Source of the DNA: Macrocystis pyrifera
Taxonomy: Eukaryota; Sar; Phaeophyceae; Laminariales; Laminariaceae
Length of the DNA stretch: 64,000 bases
Direction of reading: 5' to 3'
NCBI GenBank assembly: GCA_031763025.1
Contig: JASSKH010000031.1
Location: forward strand, 558,001 to 622,000
Under the pieces are notes generated by a model that was not told the DNA's origin, made no database searches, and saw only the letters and a list, made by a program, of their open reading frames with translations. Positions 10,861 to 21,966 of this stretch are shown here, in pieces. The first letter of the stretch is position 1, and every line of letters starts with the position of its first letter. A program made the translations under genes and the position numbers.

Positions 10861-13139
10861 TTGTTCGTTTGTGTGTGTTGTTTCCTGTGGTGGCATCATT
10901 GGTATTGTGTAGCAACTTGAGTACACGGCTTTTTCACTCCATTCTGGTGGGCGTACAACAGTTGCGTATCATTTCTGGTGGGGGTACAGATAGTGGTTGT
11001 TTAATATTAATACAGTGCCCTGTTTTAAACAGTAAATTCTAGTTAGCAACAGTATGTAGTCCGCTACGAATAAATAGCGAAACAAGCAAATGGGACGCGA
11101 CAATATTGTAAGTCGAGACCTAATTTCAAGCCTACGTATCGCAGATTTGTTCCTGGTACGCAGTACGTGAGGCCGCCATCCGACCTGCACGCATGTAACG
11201 ATAAGCGGCGAGACTCTGCTTCTCACTCGATCCGGCACCCGTATTCCCAACTCATCCGATTGGAATTTAACTGCCCTAAAAAATGACTTTTTTTTTCTCG
11301 AGATTAAATTGATCGTTTTTCCTGCCGGTCTTTCAATATAGAATCAGAGTCAAAGATTGATCAATTCAATTATCAATCTGGTTGTTACGTACTCCCCGCC
11401 ATAATAAGGCCTTGTCATTTCCTTTTAAAACCCTAGAATATCACGCCACCGTCTCTCTATACCCAGACAATAGCATAGGTACACAACCTCAAGAAATAAT
11501 ACATGAACGTAGACCACAGGAAAACAGAGAGAGAGGTCGTGTGATCGTTTAACTTTGACTTTCGACCCGTCAAGACCGCCCTACGTTTACTGTAGTTTAT
11601 TTTCAATAGTTCCAGTATGAAGAGTGCCTTGACGGCTGTCAAACACAAGAGCTGTGAGAGCGCCGTGACAGGGACCGTCAAACGACAGCAACACCATGAA
11701 TGTCAACATTCCGACATTTCTGTACAAATTACTTGGAATTAACGATGCACACGGCGACTCGTGCACAATCTAATTAGTCTAAACGCTGATGAGTTAACAA
11801 GTGTTGCTTCATACAGGAGCCACAGGTCAGGTATCAGCATCAAAAACCGCTTGGAATCTGGCGAGAAAGGGAAATTAACAGATCGAGATTGAGGTTGAGA
11901 TCGCCTCTTTTTGTTAAGATTGCCGAAGATATCAAAATCGTGCATTTCATCGGGCAATCATTTTCAATAGTTTCTCGGTACCGTTTACGGAGGCAAGCTC
12001 TGTCACTGGTGGAGTGGTATTCTGCCGGGCTTATGGTCAAGGGCAAAAAACCAAAAACGGATACAAAAGTACAAACGAAAACGGATTAACGCTGAAATAT
12101 AATATTAGTGCGCCTCACGAGCCACACGATTGGTCGAACACTAATCGTACCCGTTTTAAAGGGAAAATGACCCCGGTATACCCCCGTAAATGCCTTATTT
12201 TCGTGTTGACTTTCAGCCATTTTTTTCGGAACCAGTATTTAGCTTTAAGTGCGCGGTGTGTTTCACTGCCGCTGCAGTTGCTCCTTAGCGTTATAGCTCG
12301 TTCTTTATCTCCCAAACTCGTGCACCTTCCACTATTAATGCATTTCAGTCGATCCAAGCACTTTGCGCACATGGGTATCATGATCTTATTGACTACATAC
12401 AGACTACACACTACACACATTCTCACACGAATATACAAACCACGCACCTACAGGTATCACCTTCCACTACTGCTGCGCTGTCTACTATATTAATTATGTA
12501 TTCCCCAATACATACCTCGTATGCATGTTTAGGGCATCAAACAGGTACATGCTGAAATCAAGTAGAACACTAACAACGCTTGCCACCAGAAATCTGTTTT
12601 CAAGCACCCTGGACCCGCTTGGGACCCTGATCTCACCCAGACCTGATCCCAGCCGAAGTTGAGCCCTCTCCCAGTCTGAACCCACCTCCATACGTCGAAC
12701 CTTCAATCTATCTGCTGGCAAGTGTGTTTGTGAGTGGGTCGTCGCATGAGGTGGGCACTGTTAAAAACAACGACCTATTTAAACCGTTTTTTGGAAGCCC
12801 AGCAGGCTTGTTGGAGTCGTTGGTTCTTGAAAAAAACGCGGTATTGCGTCCCAGTTTCAACCGGTTAATCGGAAACAGGAAAAAAGAGGAAGATTTTTGT
12901 AGGGGCAACCTGGTGTTTGGGGGGGTAACGGGTAGAAAAGATAAACCAGTTAAGCAATGAGATTGTTTCGAAGGGTTTCCCATATAATAAGAAGGGATGT
13001 TTGGTACGGGGTAAGAATGAAAATTAATGGAAGTTCCGGATGATTGATAAGGAAAGACCAACGCAGTTCAGATACGAGCAAGTAGCGGAAGAGCGTTGTG
13101 AAGCGGGGTCGTCGGTGCAGCGAGTATCCAGGATAGATA
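10861..13139. other. no gene recognised
   Basis: About 2.3 kb without a convincing exon. The minus-strand frame 12,708-13,061 (117 codons) is open but matches nothing known and has no splice context. Confidence 0.3.
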
Positions 13140-13231
13140 GTTAATGGGCAAGGCCCTGCACGAGCTAAATAGAACCGGGCAAAGGACGTCAGGGAGTATT
13201 CTAGTTTTTTTAGGGGATCAAAAACCGGGCA

Positions 13232-14424
13232 ATGGACGTCCGGGACTCGTCAAGTAATCAGCGGTCGTTGAGCCTGTGCGTTGGGAGGGTCGACGAGCGG
13301 GATGGGGGAACTTCTTACCGCGATACAGCAGCAGAACGAGGAGCACGACAATCTTGTGGGAACAGCGCGGCCAGTAGCGCGGAGGACGACCAGTCTTCAG
13401 CAGGAGGGTCGGGCAACAACGACGACGGTAGAGAGTACGAGAAAATACCCTGGGTAGCTGGGGTACGAGTAGGAACGTACACTTTGAGGGTAGCCAGACA
13501 GTACACCAAGGAGCTCACATGCGGTCGGGTAGGGAAGGTAGGGGGGGTTACACGTCGCAGGGTAGGGGGCGTTGCAACGGCTCGTATGGGAACCGCGAGC
13601 AGTCCAACTCCATGCAACATGCCCCATCGCAGCACAACGACCAGTTTTTACCCGAAAACGAGTTCAGGGCCCCCCATTGTCGGGTGGAGGGAGTTCGTAT
13701 CAGCTGGACGCGGGGGGCAGGCGGGCTAACCGCCAGCTCACGACCTTTAACGGGCCCTCACTGGCGCCCTGGGGCCCGGGAGGCCCGCCGTCGCAGCAGC
13801 AGAAACAGGGGTGGGCACTGCGGCAGCCACATAGCCGGGGCACACCACAGCAGCTACAGCAAGAGTGCGTACCACAGCAAGAAGGGTGGACCGACAAAGG
13901 GGGGAGGGGGGGGGGGCACCACAGCAGCAGCAGCAGCAAGGGTGGGCATCAAAGCAAAATGTGGCAGGGAAAACCCGGGGAGGGGGGGCGAGGGGAGGGA
14001 GGGGGTGGGGGGGGGTGGGGGATAGGTTGGGGCGGAAGAGTACCGAACCCTCGACATCAGAACCAGCGGCCAAGCAGGCAGCGACAGCAGCAGCAGGGGG
14101 TTCGGGGATGTACGCGAGTGGGAGATATACGGGTCCGGGTCGCAACAGTAGCAGATGGAGGCACCCGAAGGAGAGTGGGGGGGGGCGGGCGAGGAGACAA
14201 GTCCGTGGCGGAGGGGAGCACGGAGGTTGCACCGGCAGCCGCAGCACGAAGCAGAGGTGGGGGGACGGCATCCGTTCCTCACTCATCACCAGGCCGCAGT
14301 GGGGGGGGGGAAGAGCATCCGATTTCCCGTCCGGGCTGCAAGTTTGGGGGGGGGGGGGGGATGGGGAGGCGGGGAGCGGGGAAGCTGTAGCAAGCCATCC
14401 TTAGCGGAGACGATGTGGCGTTAA
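13232..14424 (+). pseudogene. DIRS 5' region, Gly/Gln/Ser-rich frames
   Basis: Overlapping open frames of low complexity (Gln-, Gly-, Arg-rich), probably the disordered N-terminal part of the DIRS gag-like protein. G runs make the frame uncertain and several frames stay open only because of composition. No domain is recognised. Confidence 0.35.
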
Positions 14425-14429
14425 GGCAA

Positions 14430-15021
14430 CCGCACAATAGTAGTCTGGTCGTCACTGCGCGGAGATGGGAAACCCCTAACTGTTGATTCGGCGGATGCCT
14501 TGGGTGCGATTACCGGGTGCTTCATCATCAAGGGGGAGAGGGCACAGCAGGTTGCAGCGCTGAGCAACATCGATGTGCGGAATTTCGCGCAGAAGGACCA
14601 GTTTGGCTTCGGGGGGGGCAGCGCGCAGGTGTCGCTGGACCACAGGGTGGAGGCAGTGTTTCTTTCGTTGACGCACTTCATGCAACACGTGGTGGACGGG
14701 AACAAAGCCTTTGATCAAGCGTCGCTGCGCAGGACGAACAAGCTGGTTGAGCGTTTACGAGTGGTTGCGCAAGGGGTGAGGACGATCCAAACGCAAAACA
14801 TGCAAGTGGCTCTATCTGGGCAGTTTAAAACGAAGTTGGTGCAATGCTTTAACAAAGACCTGCAGGAGTGGTCGGAGGAGGTGACCCGGCAAGCACACAT
14901 GCTGAACCAGGAAAACGGTACGTTTCCAGGACCGAGCGACGTTTACCCCCGTTGCCCTTATCGCTGTTCTCGCGGACACATACGTGGGTCACGGCAGCAC
15001 CCATCAACCTGGGAGAAATAG
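14430..15021 (+). pseudogene. DIRS gag-like ORF fragment
   Basis: The frame open from before ATG 14500 has normal globular composition: ITGCFIIKGERAQQVAALSN, AQKDQFGFGGGSAQVSLDHR, LTHFMQHVVDGNKAFDQASL, and a helical stretch ending QCFNKDLQEWSEEVTRQAHM. It sits where DIRS elements carry their structural ORF, directly upstream of RT. After about 14,920 the composition changes and poly-G follows. Function is inferred from position only. Confidence 0.5.
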
Positions 15022-15059
15022 GGCACGCCGAGGAGCACGCCGCGGGGGGGCACAAGAGA

Positions 15060-15062
15060 GGA

Positions 15063-15096
<34 letters not shown>

Positions 15097-15170
15097 GGGG
15101 GAGGGGACGGGGGGAGCAGGGGACGGAGGGGGGGGGGGGACGGGGGGGGGGGGGGGGGGGGGGGGAAGGA
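15060..15170 (+). repeat. long poly-G tracts
   Basis: An uninterrupted run of 32 G (15,064-15,095) and one of 24 G (15,142-15,165) lie within an almost pure G/A stretch. Such runs explain frame loss in the DIRS ORFs and could form G-quadruplexes. Length may be affected by sequencing error. Confidence 0.8.
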
Positions 15171-15589
15171 GCATACGACCGATCCTGCCGTGTTTACGAG
15201 GAGCCCGGGCCTCCTTGAGCCTAAATTGGGGCTGCCTTGCAGGTACGGCACGAAGGCAGCTACAAAACCCCGAAGGGTGCATATCTGCCGAGGGACGGAG
15301 GCGGGTTGGGGAAGCGTAAGAAAGAGGGGGGCGGAGGAGGGTGGGGGGGGGGAGGACGGGGGACGGAGAGGGAGGCGAGGGGAACGACGGGACGGCGAAG
15401 AAATGAGGACACGGGCTCCGCGGTACAGCGGAGCCAACCAAGCGAGCAACAGTCACGAGTTCAGGGGCGACTACGACGAGGGCGACGGCGGGGGTTCGGG
15501 TTGGGCGCTTGGCCAAAGGGGGAGTCCGACTCCGGGGTCGGTGGTTTTGTCAGAAACAGGTGCGATATCCGGCCGGCGCGTTGAAGAGC

Positions 15590-16700
15590 AGAAATGTCGG
15601 GAGGTTGCACAGGGGTTGTTGGGGAAGGTGTCGGGGACATTAGTGAAGGCGGCAAGCTTAGTGCGAATTTCACCCACGACGGCTGGGGCAGTTTTGTCGC
15701 GAGTAACCGGCGCAGGAGAAGGGGGGGTAGAGAGGGTTGTGCAATGGTTGGGGGGTTTGTTGACAGCATCTCACATGGACCCAGAGCGCGTACAAGCGTT
15801 CTTCGGGGAGAAGCACCAGTTCCCCGAAATCGACAAGTTGGGGCACATAGCGCGCGTGGGGGTACCGGTAGACGTTGGACCAGAGGGGGACCTTAGACAG
15901 GAACTTGCATACGGAAACCATTGAAGCGCGCAGAAATTTAGCGACGCAGTGTCGGAACAAGCGGTTGCGGACGTGGCGGGGGGCAGGGCGATCGGTTTCC
16001 CAAGGAAGCAGGCGGAGAAGGTACCGGGACTGCGGGTGTCCCCAGTTGGGATAGTAGAAGAGCTCGAAAAGATAAGGATAATCCACGACGTGACTTTCGA
16101 GCACGAAAACGGGCGCGGGTCGGTAAATTCGACGACGTATTGGGATGAGATTCCGGCATGTGCGCTTGCGGGGGTGATGCATGAAGTTTTACAAAGGGAG
16201 GGTTAGGTTCGGGGATCGAGCGCGAATTCTTTTTTCAACAATGGACGTCAAACATGTGTTCAGACAGATCCCAGTAGACCCTGACGGTGTAGCGGCTTTC
16301 GGGTACGTATTGGGGGAGTGTACCTTTTTGTCGAGTTTCGAGTGCAGTTTGGGTGGAGGGGTAGTCCGGGGTGGTGGGGCGTGATATTAGCTGCGATGCA
16401 GCATGCGCAACGCAACACCACGAGAGCATCCGCGTCGTTCTGGCGGGCGGGAGACCGCGCGGTAGGGCACGTGACTGTTGCGCAGGTAACGGGGCGTCCA
16501 GTAGCCCAGTTGCCTGCAGAGTGCGTAGTGCAGCCAGCGAACGGGGGAGGGGCAGACGACCCAGCCTATGTGTTTTTTGTTTATGGATGACGAAATCTCA
16601 GTAGAGTTTCAGTGGGACGCGGAAGGGGCGCGTTGTTTGGATTTGTCTCGATCGTTAGCGGTAATCCACGAGCAGGCTATGGGAGAGAGGTCGGAAGGGG
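15590..16700 (+). pseudogene. DIRS reverse transcriptase, frameshifted
   Basis: Connected pieces in changing frames: the N-terminal part LTASHMDPERVQAF (15,757 on); RIIHDVTFEHENGRGSVNST (16,070 on); the fingers/palm motif STMDVKHVFRQIPVDPDGVA (16,237 on) and AAFGYVLGE; then FGWRGSPGWWG and HAQRNTT in another frame (16,345 on). The catalytic box reads FMDDEISVEFQWD at 16,580-16,620, after a T-run frameshift (TGTTTTTTGTTTATGG). The FMDD box is the expected (Y/F)xDD variant. Several frameshifts and stops make it non-functional as it stands. Confidence 0.75.
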
Positions 16701-16726
16701 GGGAACCGTAACTTTCGACAAAGAAC

Positions 16727-17610
16727 GTGACAGGCTGGGCAACGCAAGAAGAGGTGTTGGGGTACGATGCTGACACTGAAAGCATGACTATTGCCCAGCC
16801 GAAACGAAAGGTGGACGAATTACGCGCGCGATTGGCAGATTGGCCAGCAGGACGGCAGACGGCAACGATGAGGGAGGTGCTAGTGATAGCAAGGAAGTTG
16901 CACCACGCATCCTTCGTAATCCGGCCCGGACGGTACTTCGACCGTCGGCTTCTGCAGCTATCTAATCTGCATCTTGATGGGGTGGAGCGGGCCGGGGGGG
17001 TAGGGGCGTGGGGTAGGTTCAGAAAGCAGAAGGAAGCGAGACGAGTTTTACGGTTGTCGCGAGAGTTCATGGCAGACGTGGGATGGTGGAGATGGCTTTT
17101 GGAGACGGGGGGAGGGTACGGGGGAGAGAGCATAACACCACCGTCTTTCAGCTTCGTGAAACAACGACCGAGTAGAACCTGGTTTTCGGACGCTTCCATG
17201 ACAGCGATAGGGGGGTTGTGCATGGAAACGGGGGTGTACTGGAGACTCGCGCTGCCAGAAGAGGTGCAGAAACGTACGAGAAGGGGGGGGGGCAGGCGGT
17301 AGCTGATTTAATTTCCATTAACCTGTTGGAAGTCATGGCCATGGTAGTGACGGCGTTCGAAATGGTAGACATGAGGGGGGAGAGACCGGGTAGGAAGGGG
17401 GAGGCAGTATTGATGAGGGCAGATACCGAAGCAGCCGTAATCTGGGTAAAGAGATGTCGGGGGGGGGGTAAGAATCAAGCAAGAGTAGGGGCGCTGATGA
17501 GGACGATGGGGACGTTGGAAGCAAGGGGAAGGTGGTATTTTCAGGCAAGGCACGTACGGGGAGTCGATAACAGGTTGGCAGTCGGTCTGACTAGGTGGCG
17601 AGAGGAACAA
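16727..17610 (+). pseudogene. DIRS RNase H region
   Basis: The frame from 16,727 continues the RT connection domain (TREVLVIARKLHHA-like helix, RPGRYFDRRLLQLSNLHLDG) into the RNase H strand RTWFSDASMTAIGG with its first Asp. After a G-run frameshift near 17,287 it continues as NLLEVMAMVVTAFEMVDM (Glu), MRADTEAAVIWVKR (second Asp) and RHVRGVDNRLAVGLTR. This order matches DIRS RNase H. It is broken by at least one frameshift. Confidence 0.65.
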
Positions 17611-17659
17611 AGTCCCGAGAAACTAAACGCAGAATGTCCCGAAATCGGCTGGCAGGTGC

Positions 17660-18308
17660 AGGCCCTGGGATCGGGGGGGCAGCTAATGAGTTCGGGGATA
17701 CTGCGAGAGAGTACGCATTTGGAAGAGTTGCAGCTTCGTCTCGAAACACTTACGAGGCGAATTGGAGGATGTGGGTGAGCTGGAGATTGTTTGTCGGGAA
17801 GGGGTATTGGCTGCAGAAAGACATGGGGGAGATGGAGCTAGTGGGAAAGTTGGTCGGGTTCATGGGGTACTGCTGCACAGAAAAAGGGAACAGGGAGTCG
17901 ACCATAGTAGGCAAGTTGGTGGCGATTAATTTCTACCATGAGATATTCGTGGGGCTTTCGGTCCCCATGAGTACTCCATTGATCAGATCGGTGAGGCAAG
18001 GTATCAAGAGGGCACACGTAGAAATGGGCAGTCAATAGAGGGTAAGAAGACCATCGACTTGGGCGATGCCGAGGGGTATGCAAGGAAGCACTGCATCATG
18101 GGGGGAAGGGGGGAGGGTGCTATGGATAGGTCTGGCACTGTCCTATTTTTCTATGATGCGAGAGTCAGAATTGTTTGCCAAGGAGAGAGGGGTGTATCAT
18201 AAGGTATACTGCTTAAGGAGGGGGGATGCAGCGTTTTTCAGAGATAACGATCAACAGGCAGAGGGTAGCATTCGGGAAGCAAATAAGGTAGAGGTGATCA
18301 TCCGGCCG
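17660..18308 (+). pseudogene. DIRS tyrosine recombinase, N-terminal half
   Basis: ASSRNTYEANWRMWVSW and GNRESTIVGKLVAINFYHEI form the SAM-like core-binding domain. After a frameshift near 18,040, LALSYFSMMRESELFA gives the first catalytic Arg (about 18,160). The frame runs to VEVIIRP and is cut at 18,308 by the TIR element. The other half, with HxxR and Tyr, is at 29,486-30,012. Confidence 0.75.
18303..18308. repeat. target site duplication CGGCCG, left
   Basis: CGGCCG at 18,303-18,308 recurs at 29,486-29,491 on the other side of the TIR element. Removing the element and one copy rejoins the recombinase frame in phase, which supports these as the duplication. Confidence 0.65.
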
Positions 18309-20340
18309 CGCTTTCATGGTCTTACCTCCTATGGGCAATTAAACTCATTTGGCGCGAAGCGCCAAAAAATAATTTGGAGCGAAGCGACCAAACAAAACGC
18401 GGTGTGTACAGGCTCCCAATATTTTACGAGTGTCTGCATGAAATAATCGTGTTTTTGCATTACCGATTGCGAGAGCTATACGTTACCGTTTTCCACAACC
18501 CCGGTATCTGCAGAAGCGCGTCATCTTGAGCTAACGCGTGGGACTTGTCTCGTTGCAAGCCATCTCGAGTTGCGCTCGAATTTGCCGTGATACTGGTGTG
18601 TTTTGAGTGCAGCAGGATTTAGTTTTGTTTCCGTTTTTTCTTACGAACGCACAAGGCCTACATACCGCATGTGCAGCCTTGCCTCGTGTATCTCTATATT
18701 ACTGCTGCAGTACTTGCCTACAATGAAGCTTTGGGCACCATTTATACTCGCAAGCAGCAGAGATGCTGTTCACTCTCTCTTTCTTATTTCGCTCTGCCTG
18801 TATATATAGGTCTTCTTTCCTTTCTTGGAATTTTGAATTGGTCGATGTTTGATATGACAACATCACGAGCACACTCACCGTGAGTGAGCAGCTTTACCGA
18901 CCGAGTGGAATGAAGAAGTATAAACGAGTACATGCAGGTGGAAGGCTATGTAAGATGGAAACACAAAGATGCGCATCTTCTCTTGCACGTGGTACATATG
19001 GACAACATCGAGTAATTGTTTTGTCGCATAATGTGGTATCATGTTTTGACATATTTAATGGTTTGCCCCTCGACAGTAGCAGTCGTGAATTCTATTTGGT
19101 TGAACCGCGCAGAAGCAGTCTGCGTTGATCACTGCTCCCACAGCCCCCCGAAGCATACAAACAAAAAAATGCTCTTCACATAGCTCAAGCGCACCTCGCT
19201 CTTGAACGCTCTGCACCGACCCAAAGTGTCGGGTGTAATTGCATGAGAGTATACCTACAATTCGTGCGAAACAATCAAGGCACGTGAAAACGTTGATTGG
19301 AAGAATGCGCAACACAAGAGCACACCATCATCATCTTGTTTTCAGAGGGGTAATAAGGTCAGCAAAAACCAATGATATCTGCTTGAAACATAAGGAGTCA
19401 ATGTACACGTTGCACGCGTCGTACATCATATAGTTTGATCTGAGTAGTACTATCCAAATTGCCTGCACTTGACACACACTACTATTGCTTGTGCGACCGG
19501 CCAGAATTGAAGCCCGCCTGATGTATTTCGTCTCGGGCGCATCCAACTCGCACCGCCGACTGAGTTTACGAATGACGTTCTTCTCCGTCGACTGTCTTAA
19601 GTCGCGGCAACGCTCGTCTGGTACACAGCAGTGAGTGTGCCCTCCCACCTTGTGATCCAAACAACTGATTCTGGTGTTATTTTTATGCCCCCTGTTATAT
19701 AATACCCAGTTGATACGACGTGCGGGCAAACGTGCCAAAACACCGATGCCATTGATGACTGCACAGCAATACTCTGGTGTCCCCTAATCTCGAACAGCTT
19801 GATGTTCTGCATACTATCTGTTAAAACTGATAGTCGTCGTCGATTCACTCTGCCACGAGTTGCGCCTGCAGGACCTCCACTATCCACGGGCGTGCACAGC
19901 TTTTCCTGATGGACTCATATTTCTCTCGAACGGGCCTTAGCGCTTCCCTGCTGATGCCTGCGTCACCACCCGTGGGGCGCGGGATGTGGGTAGCACGTGT
20001 CATGCTAGCCCAAAAACAGTAAATACATTACCTGAACGGTATATGGCCTCGCTCGTGCACCCAGAACTGAAGAAAACGGGATAGGTTTCGTTCGATGTTT
20101 TAACAGTTCGCCTCAAGGTGGCCGGTCTTGTTGCTCATTATCGAGGCAACCGCAATATTTTTCCGCTTCCATACCGGCGACGACATCGTACACTTCAATG
20201 ACGGATTAGGAAAGTGTACAGAGCTCCGTCGGTACGACGAGCGTCATTAAAGTGGTGCTGGGCTTGGAGGGGTGGCCGGTATGTTTTACTAGGCGGCAGG
20301 AGACTCGAACAAATCGGAAGCGAAACAGCCCTGCTCGAGG
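18309..20340 (+). pseudogene. left arm of TIR element, decayed gene with probable exons
   Basis: Conserved with the inverted copy at 31.3-33.4 kb at DNA and partly at protein level: plus-strand phrases NRAEAVCVDHCSHSPPKHTN, ARVVHHIV and FVRCFNSSPQGGRSCC all recur in the other copy. In the other copy one segment ends in a clear splice donor (GGCCGGTGAGTAA), so the ancestral gene probably had introns. Both copies have stops. I recognise no family. Confidence 0.4.
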
Positions 20341-20348
20341 GGTATGCA

Positions 20349-20789
20349 TCAAGCTCCAGGACTGCGTAGTAGCGCTGATTCTATCGTGACATAATTCCTC
20401 AATAGAGTGTTTGCGATAGAGGTACAAAAAAAAAAAACTTTACTTCCGCTAAAAAAAGTGAATTTCCTTCCCTTCCTGATTTCGGTGTGTTTGCGAGTGA
20501 GGTAAACCAAATCCTGCAGGCGACGCCTCCGAAAATAAGAAGGGAAGTGGGAAGGTGAGGCAAAGCGGCAAACAAAAAAAAAGAAGAATGGAAAAAAAAC
20601 AGCATCAGCCCAGCAACGTTTCGGCGGCAGAGTTGACCGCGAAGCCACCATTGCCATCGCACGACTACAAGCAGCAGCACAGCAAGCGGCAGCTAGCTGG
20701 CGATAGCTGCAGCTAGGGGCAGCTTGAGCAACAAAAATAAACAGCGTCAGTGCCAGCACCAGCACCAACCAGCTTCCGTTTTTGGATTG

Positions 20790-20841
<52 letters not shown>

Positions 20842-21119
20842 GCTCGGCCTACGCAAGCCACAGCGCCGGCGCGCTCCGCTCCGCCGCCGCCGCCGCAGCC
20901 GCAGCCGCAGCCGCGGCTGCTGATGTCGCTGCTGCTGCTGCTGCCGCAGTATGGTGAAATCGAAATGATACACGAGCTGTTATGCTGTCGCGCTCTGTAC
21001 GAGCACGAGTACGAGTACGAGTGAGTGAGTACGAGTCCTTTTTGGGACGACGCATTCTCCACGTCGTCACCAAGCGGGCGAAAGCGTGTACCGTAGCAGC
21101 GGCGGCGGCCCGCTGGCAC
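20349..21119 (-). other. CAG/CTG-rich segment with a polyglutamine-capable frame
   Basis: The minus-strand frame could encode a Gln tract of about 18 residues followed by KNGSWLVLVLALTLFIFVAQ and, upstream, Gly/Cys- and Ser-rich runs. All six frames give homopolymers here, so coding is doubtful. It lies inside the TIR element between its conserved left arm and the Ty3 insertion. Confidence 0.25.
20791..20841. repeat. CTG/CAG microsatellite
   Basis: About 15-16 uninterrupted CTG units preceded by one CTGTTG interruption. GCC/GCA and CTG runs follow at 20,879-20,945. Confidence 0.9.
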
Positions 21120-21527
21120 AATCCAACGCCGCTCGTGCGCGCTATACCCAAGCTACACCTCTCGAGCCTCTGTGCTCCCAGCAGTTGTCGTGATGCGTAC
21201 GGCAAGCAGCATGGTGGCATGGAAGATGCTCGGTGTTTTGATCCTTCGAGATTTGAGTTGCGTTCTGCGTCGGGATAATGCTCGGTGCGTGTAGGCCAAT
21301 GAAACAGAGAGCCAAAAGTTACCGTAACTTTCGCTGAAATCCTTACTTCGCTAAAGTACTTTTCGGCCGTTTTTTCGGAAATTTACCTCAAAAAATTATC
21401 TCGGGAGAATTTTTAGAGAAGTAAAAGTAAAAAAAAAAAAATCGCAAACACTCCGATGCCTCCCACACGTTTGCCATCCAATACCTCCCGCGCGTTTGGC
21501 ATCCTCCTACGATAACTGGATTGGGCC

Positions 21528-21759
21528 TGTAGCCAAAAGATACCAAGCCGTGGAGGTTTCAGTGTAATCGCATGTGTGAGTGGAGCAGTGGCCGGGGATC
21601 CTGTGTGATGTCCCCTAGCCACCTGGCTCGTGGTCCGATGAGGATCACTCCGTGATAATACAAGCTCTAAGAACAAGACTTACTGAGTGCGAGGCCAGCG
21701 AGACTGGTGGAGTCCCTCGCTGGAAGCCCTCTTGCTGATATCATCTGGCAGAGGCCATA
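21528..21759 (+). repeat. 5' LTR of Ty3 element
   Basis: 232 bp, starting TGTAGCCAAAAGATACC and ending GGCAGAGGCCATA. The end TG...TA rather than TG...CA follows from the GGCC duplication. If the usual CA end is preferred the LTR is 230 bp and no target duplication is found. Confidence 0.85.
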
Positions 21760-21966
21760 ATATCTAGATATTCGCGGAACTTCTGTTGGAGGAGTTTTCG
21801 GCTGCGGAGTATTGGGTCACAGCTGGGAAGGCAGTTGGCCCGTTGGACGGATCGAAACGGCTTGAAGCGCACAGCAGGGGAGGACGCTCCGGGAGCTGGA
21901 GGACGCACAGGTCAGGCGGCAGTTTCTCCGTTATTACAGTAGAGTCCAGGTGGACTGCTGTGGATT

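Noticed and set aside
14958..15516. Long minus-strand Pro-rich ORFs
   Set aside because: They are the complement of poly-G tracts; open frames result from composition.
20724..21220. Poly-Leu, poly-Ala, poly-Cys and poly-Gln ORFs on both strands
   Set aside because: All frames of a CTG/GCC repeat are open; no frame has a supported domain.
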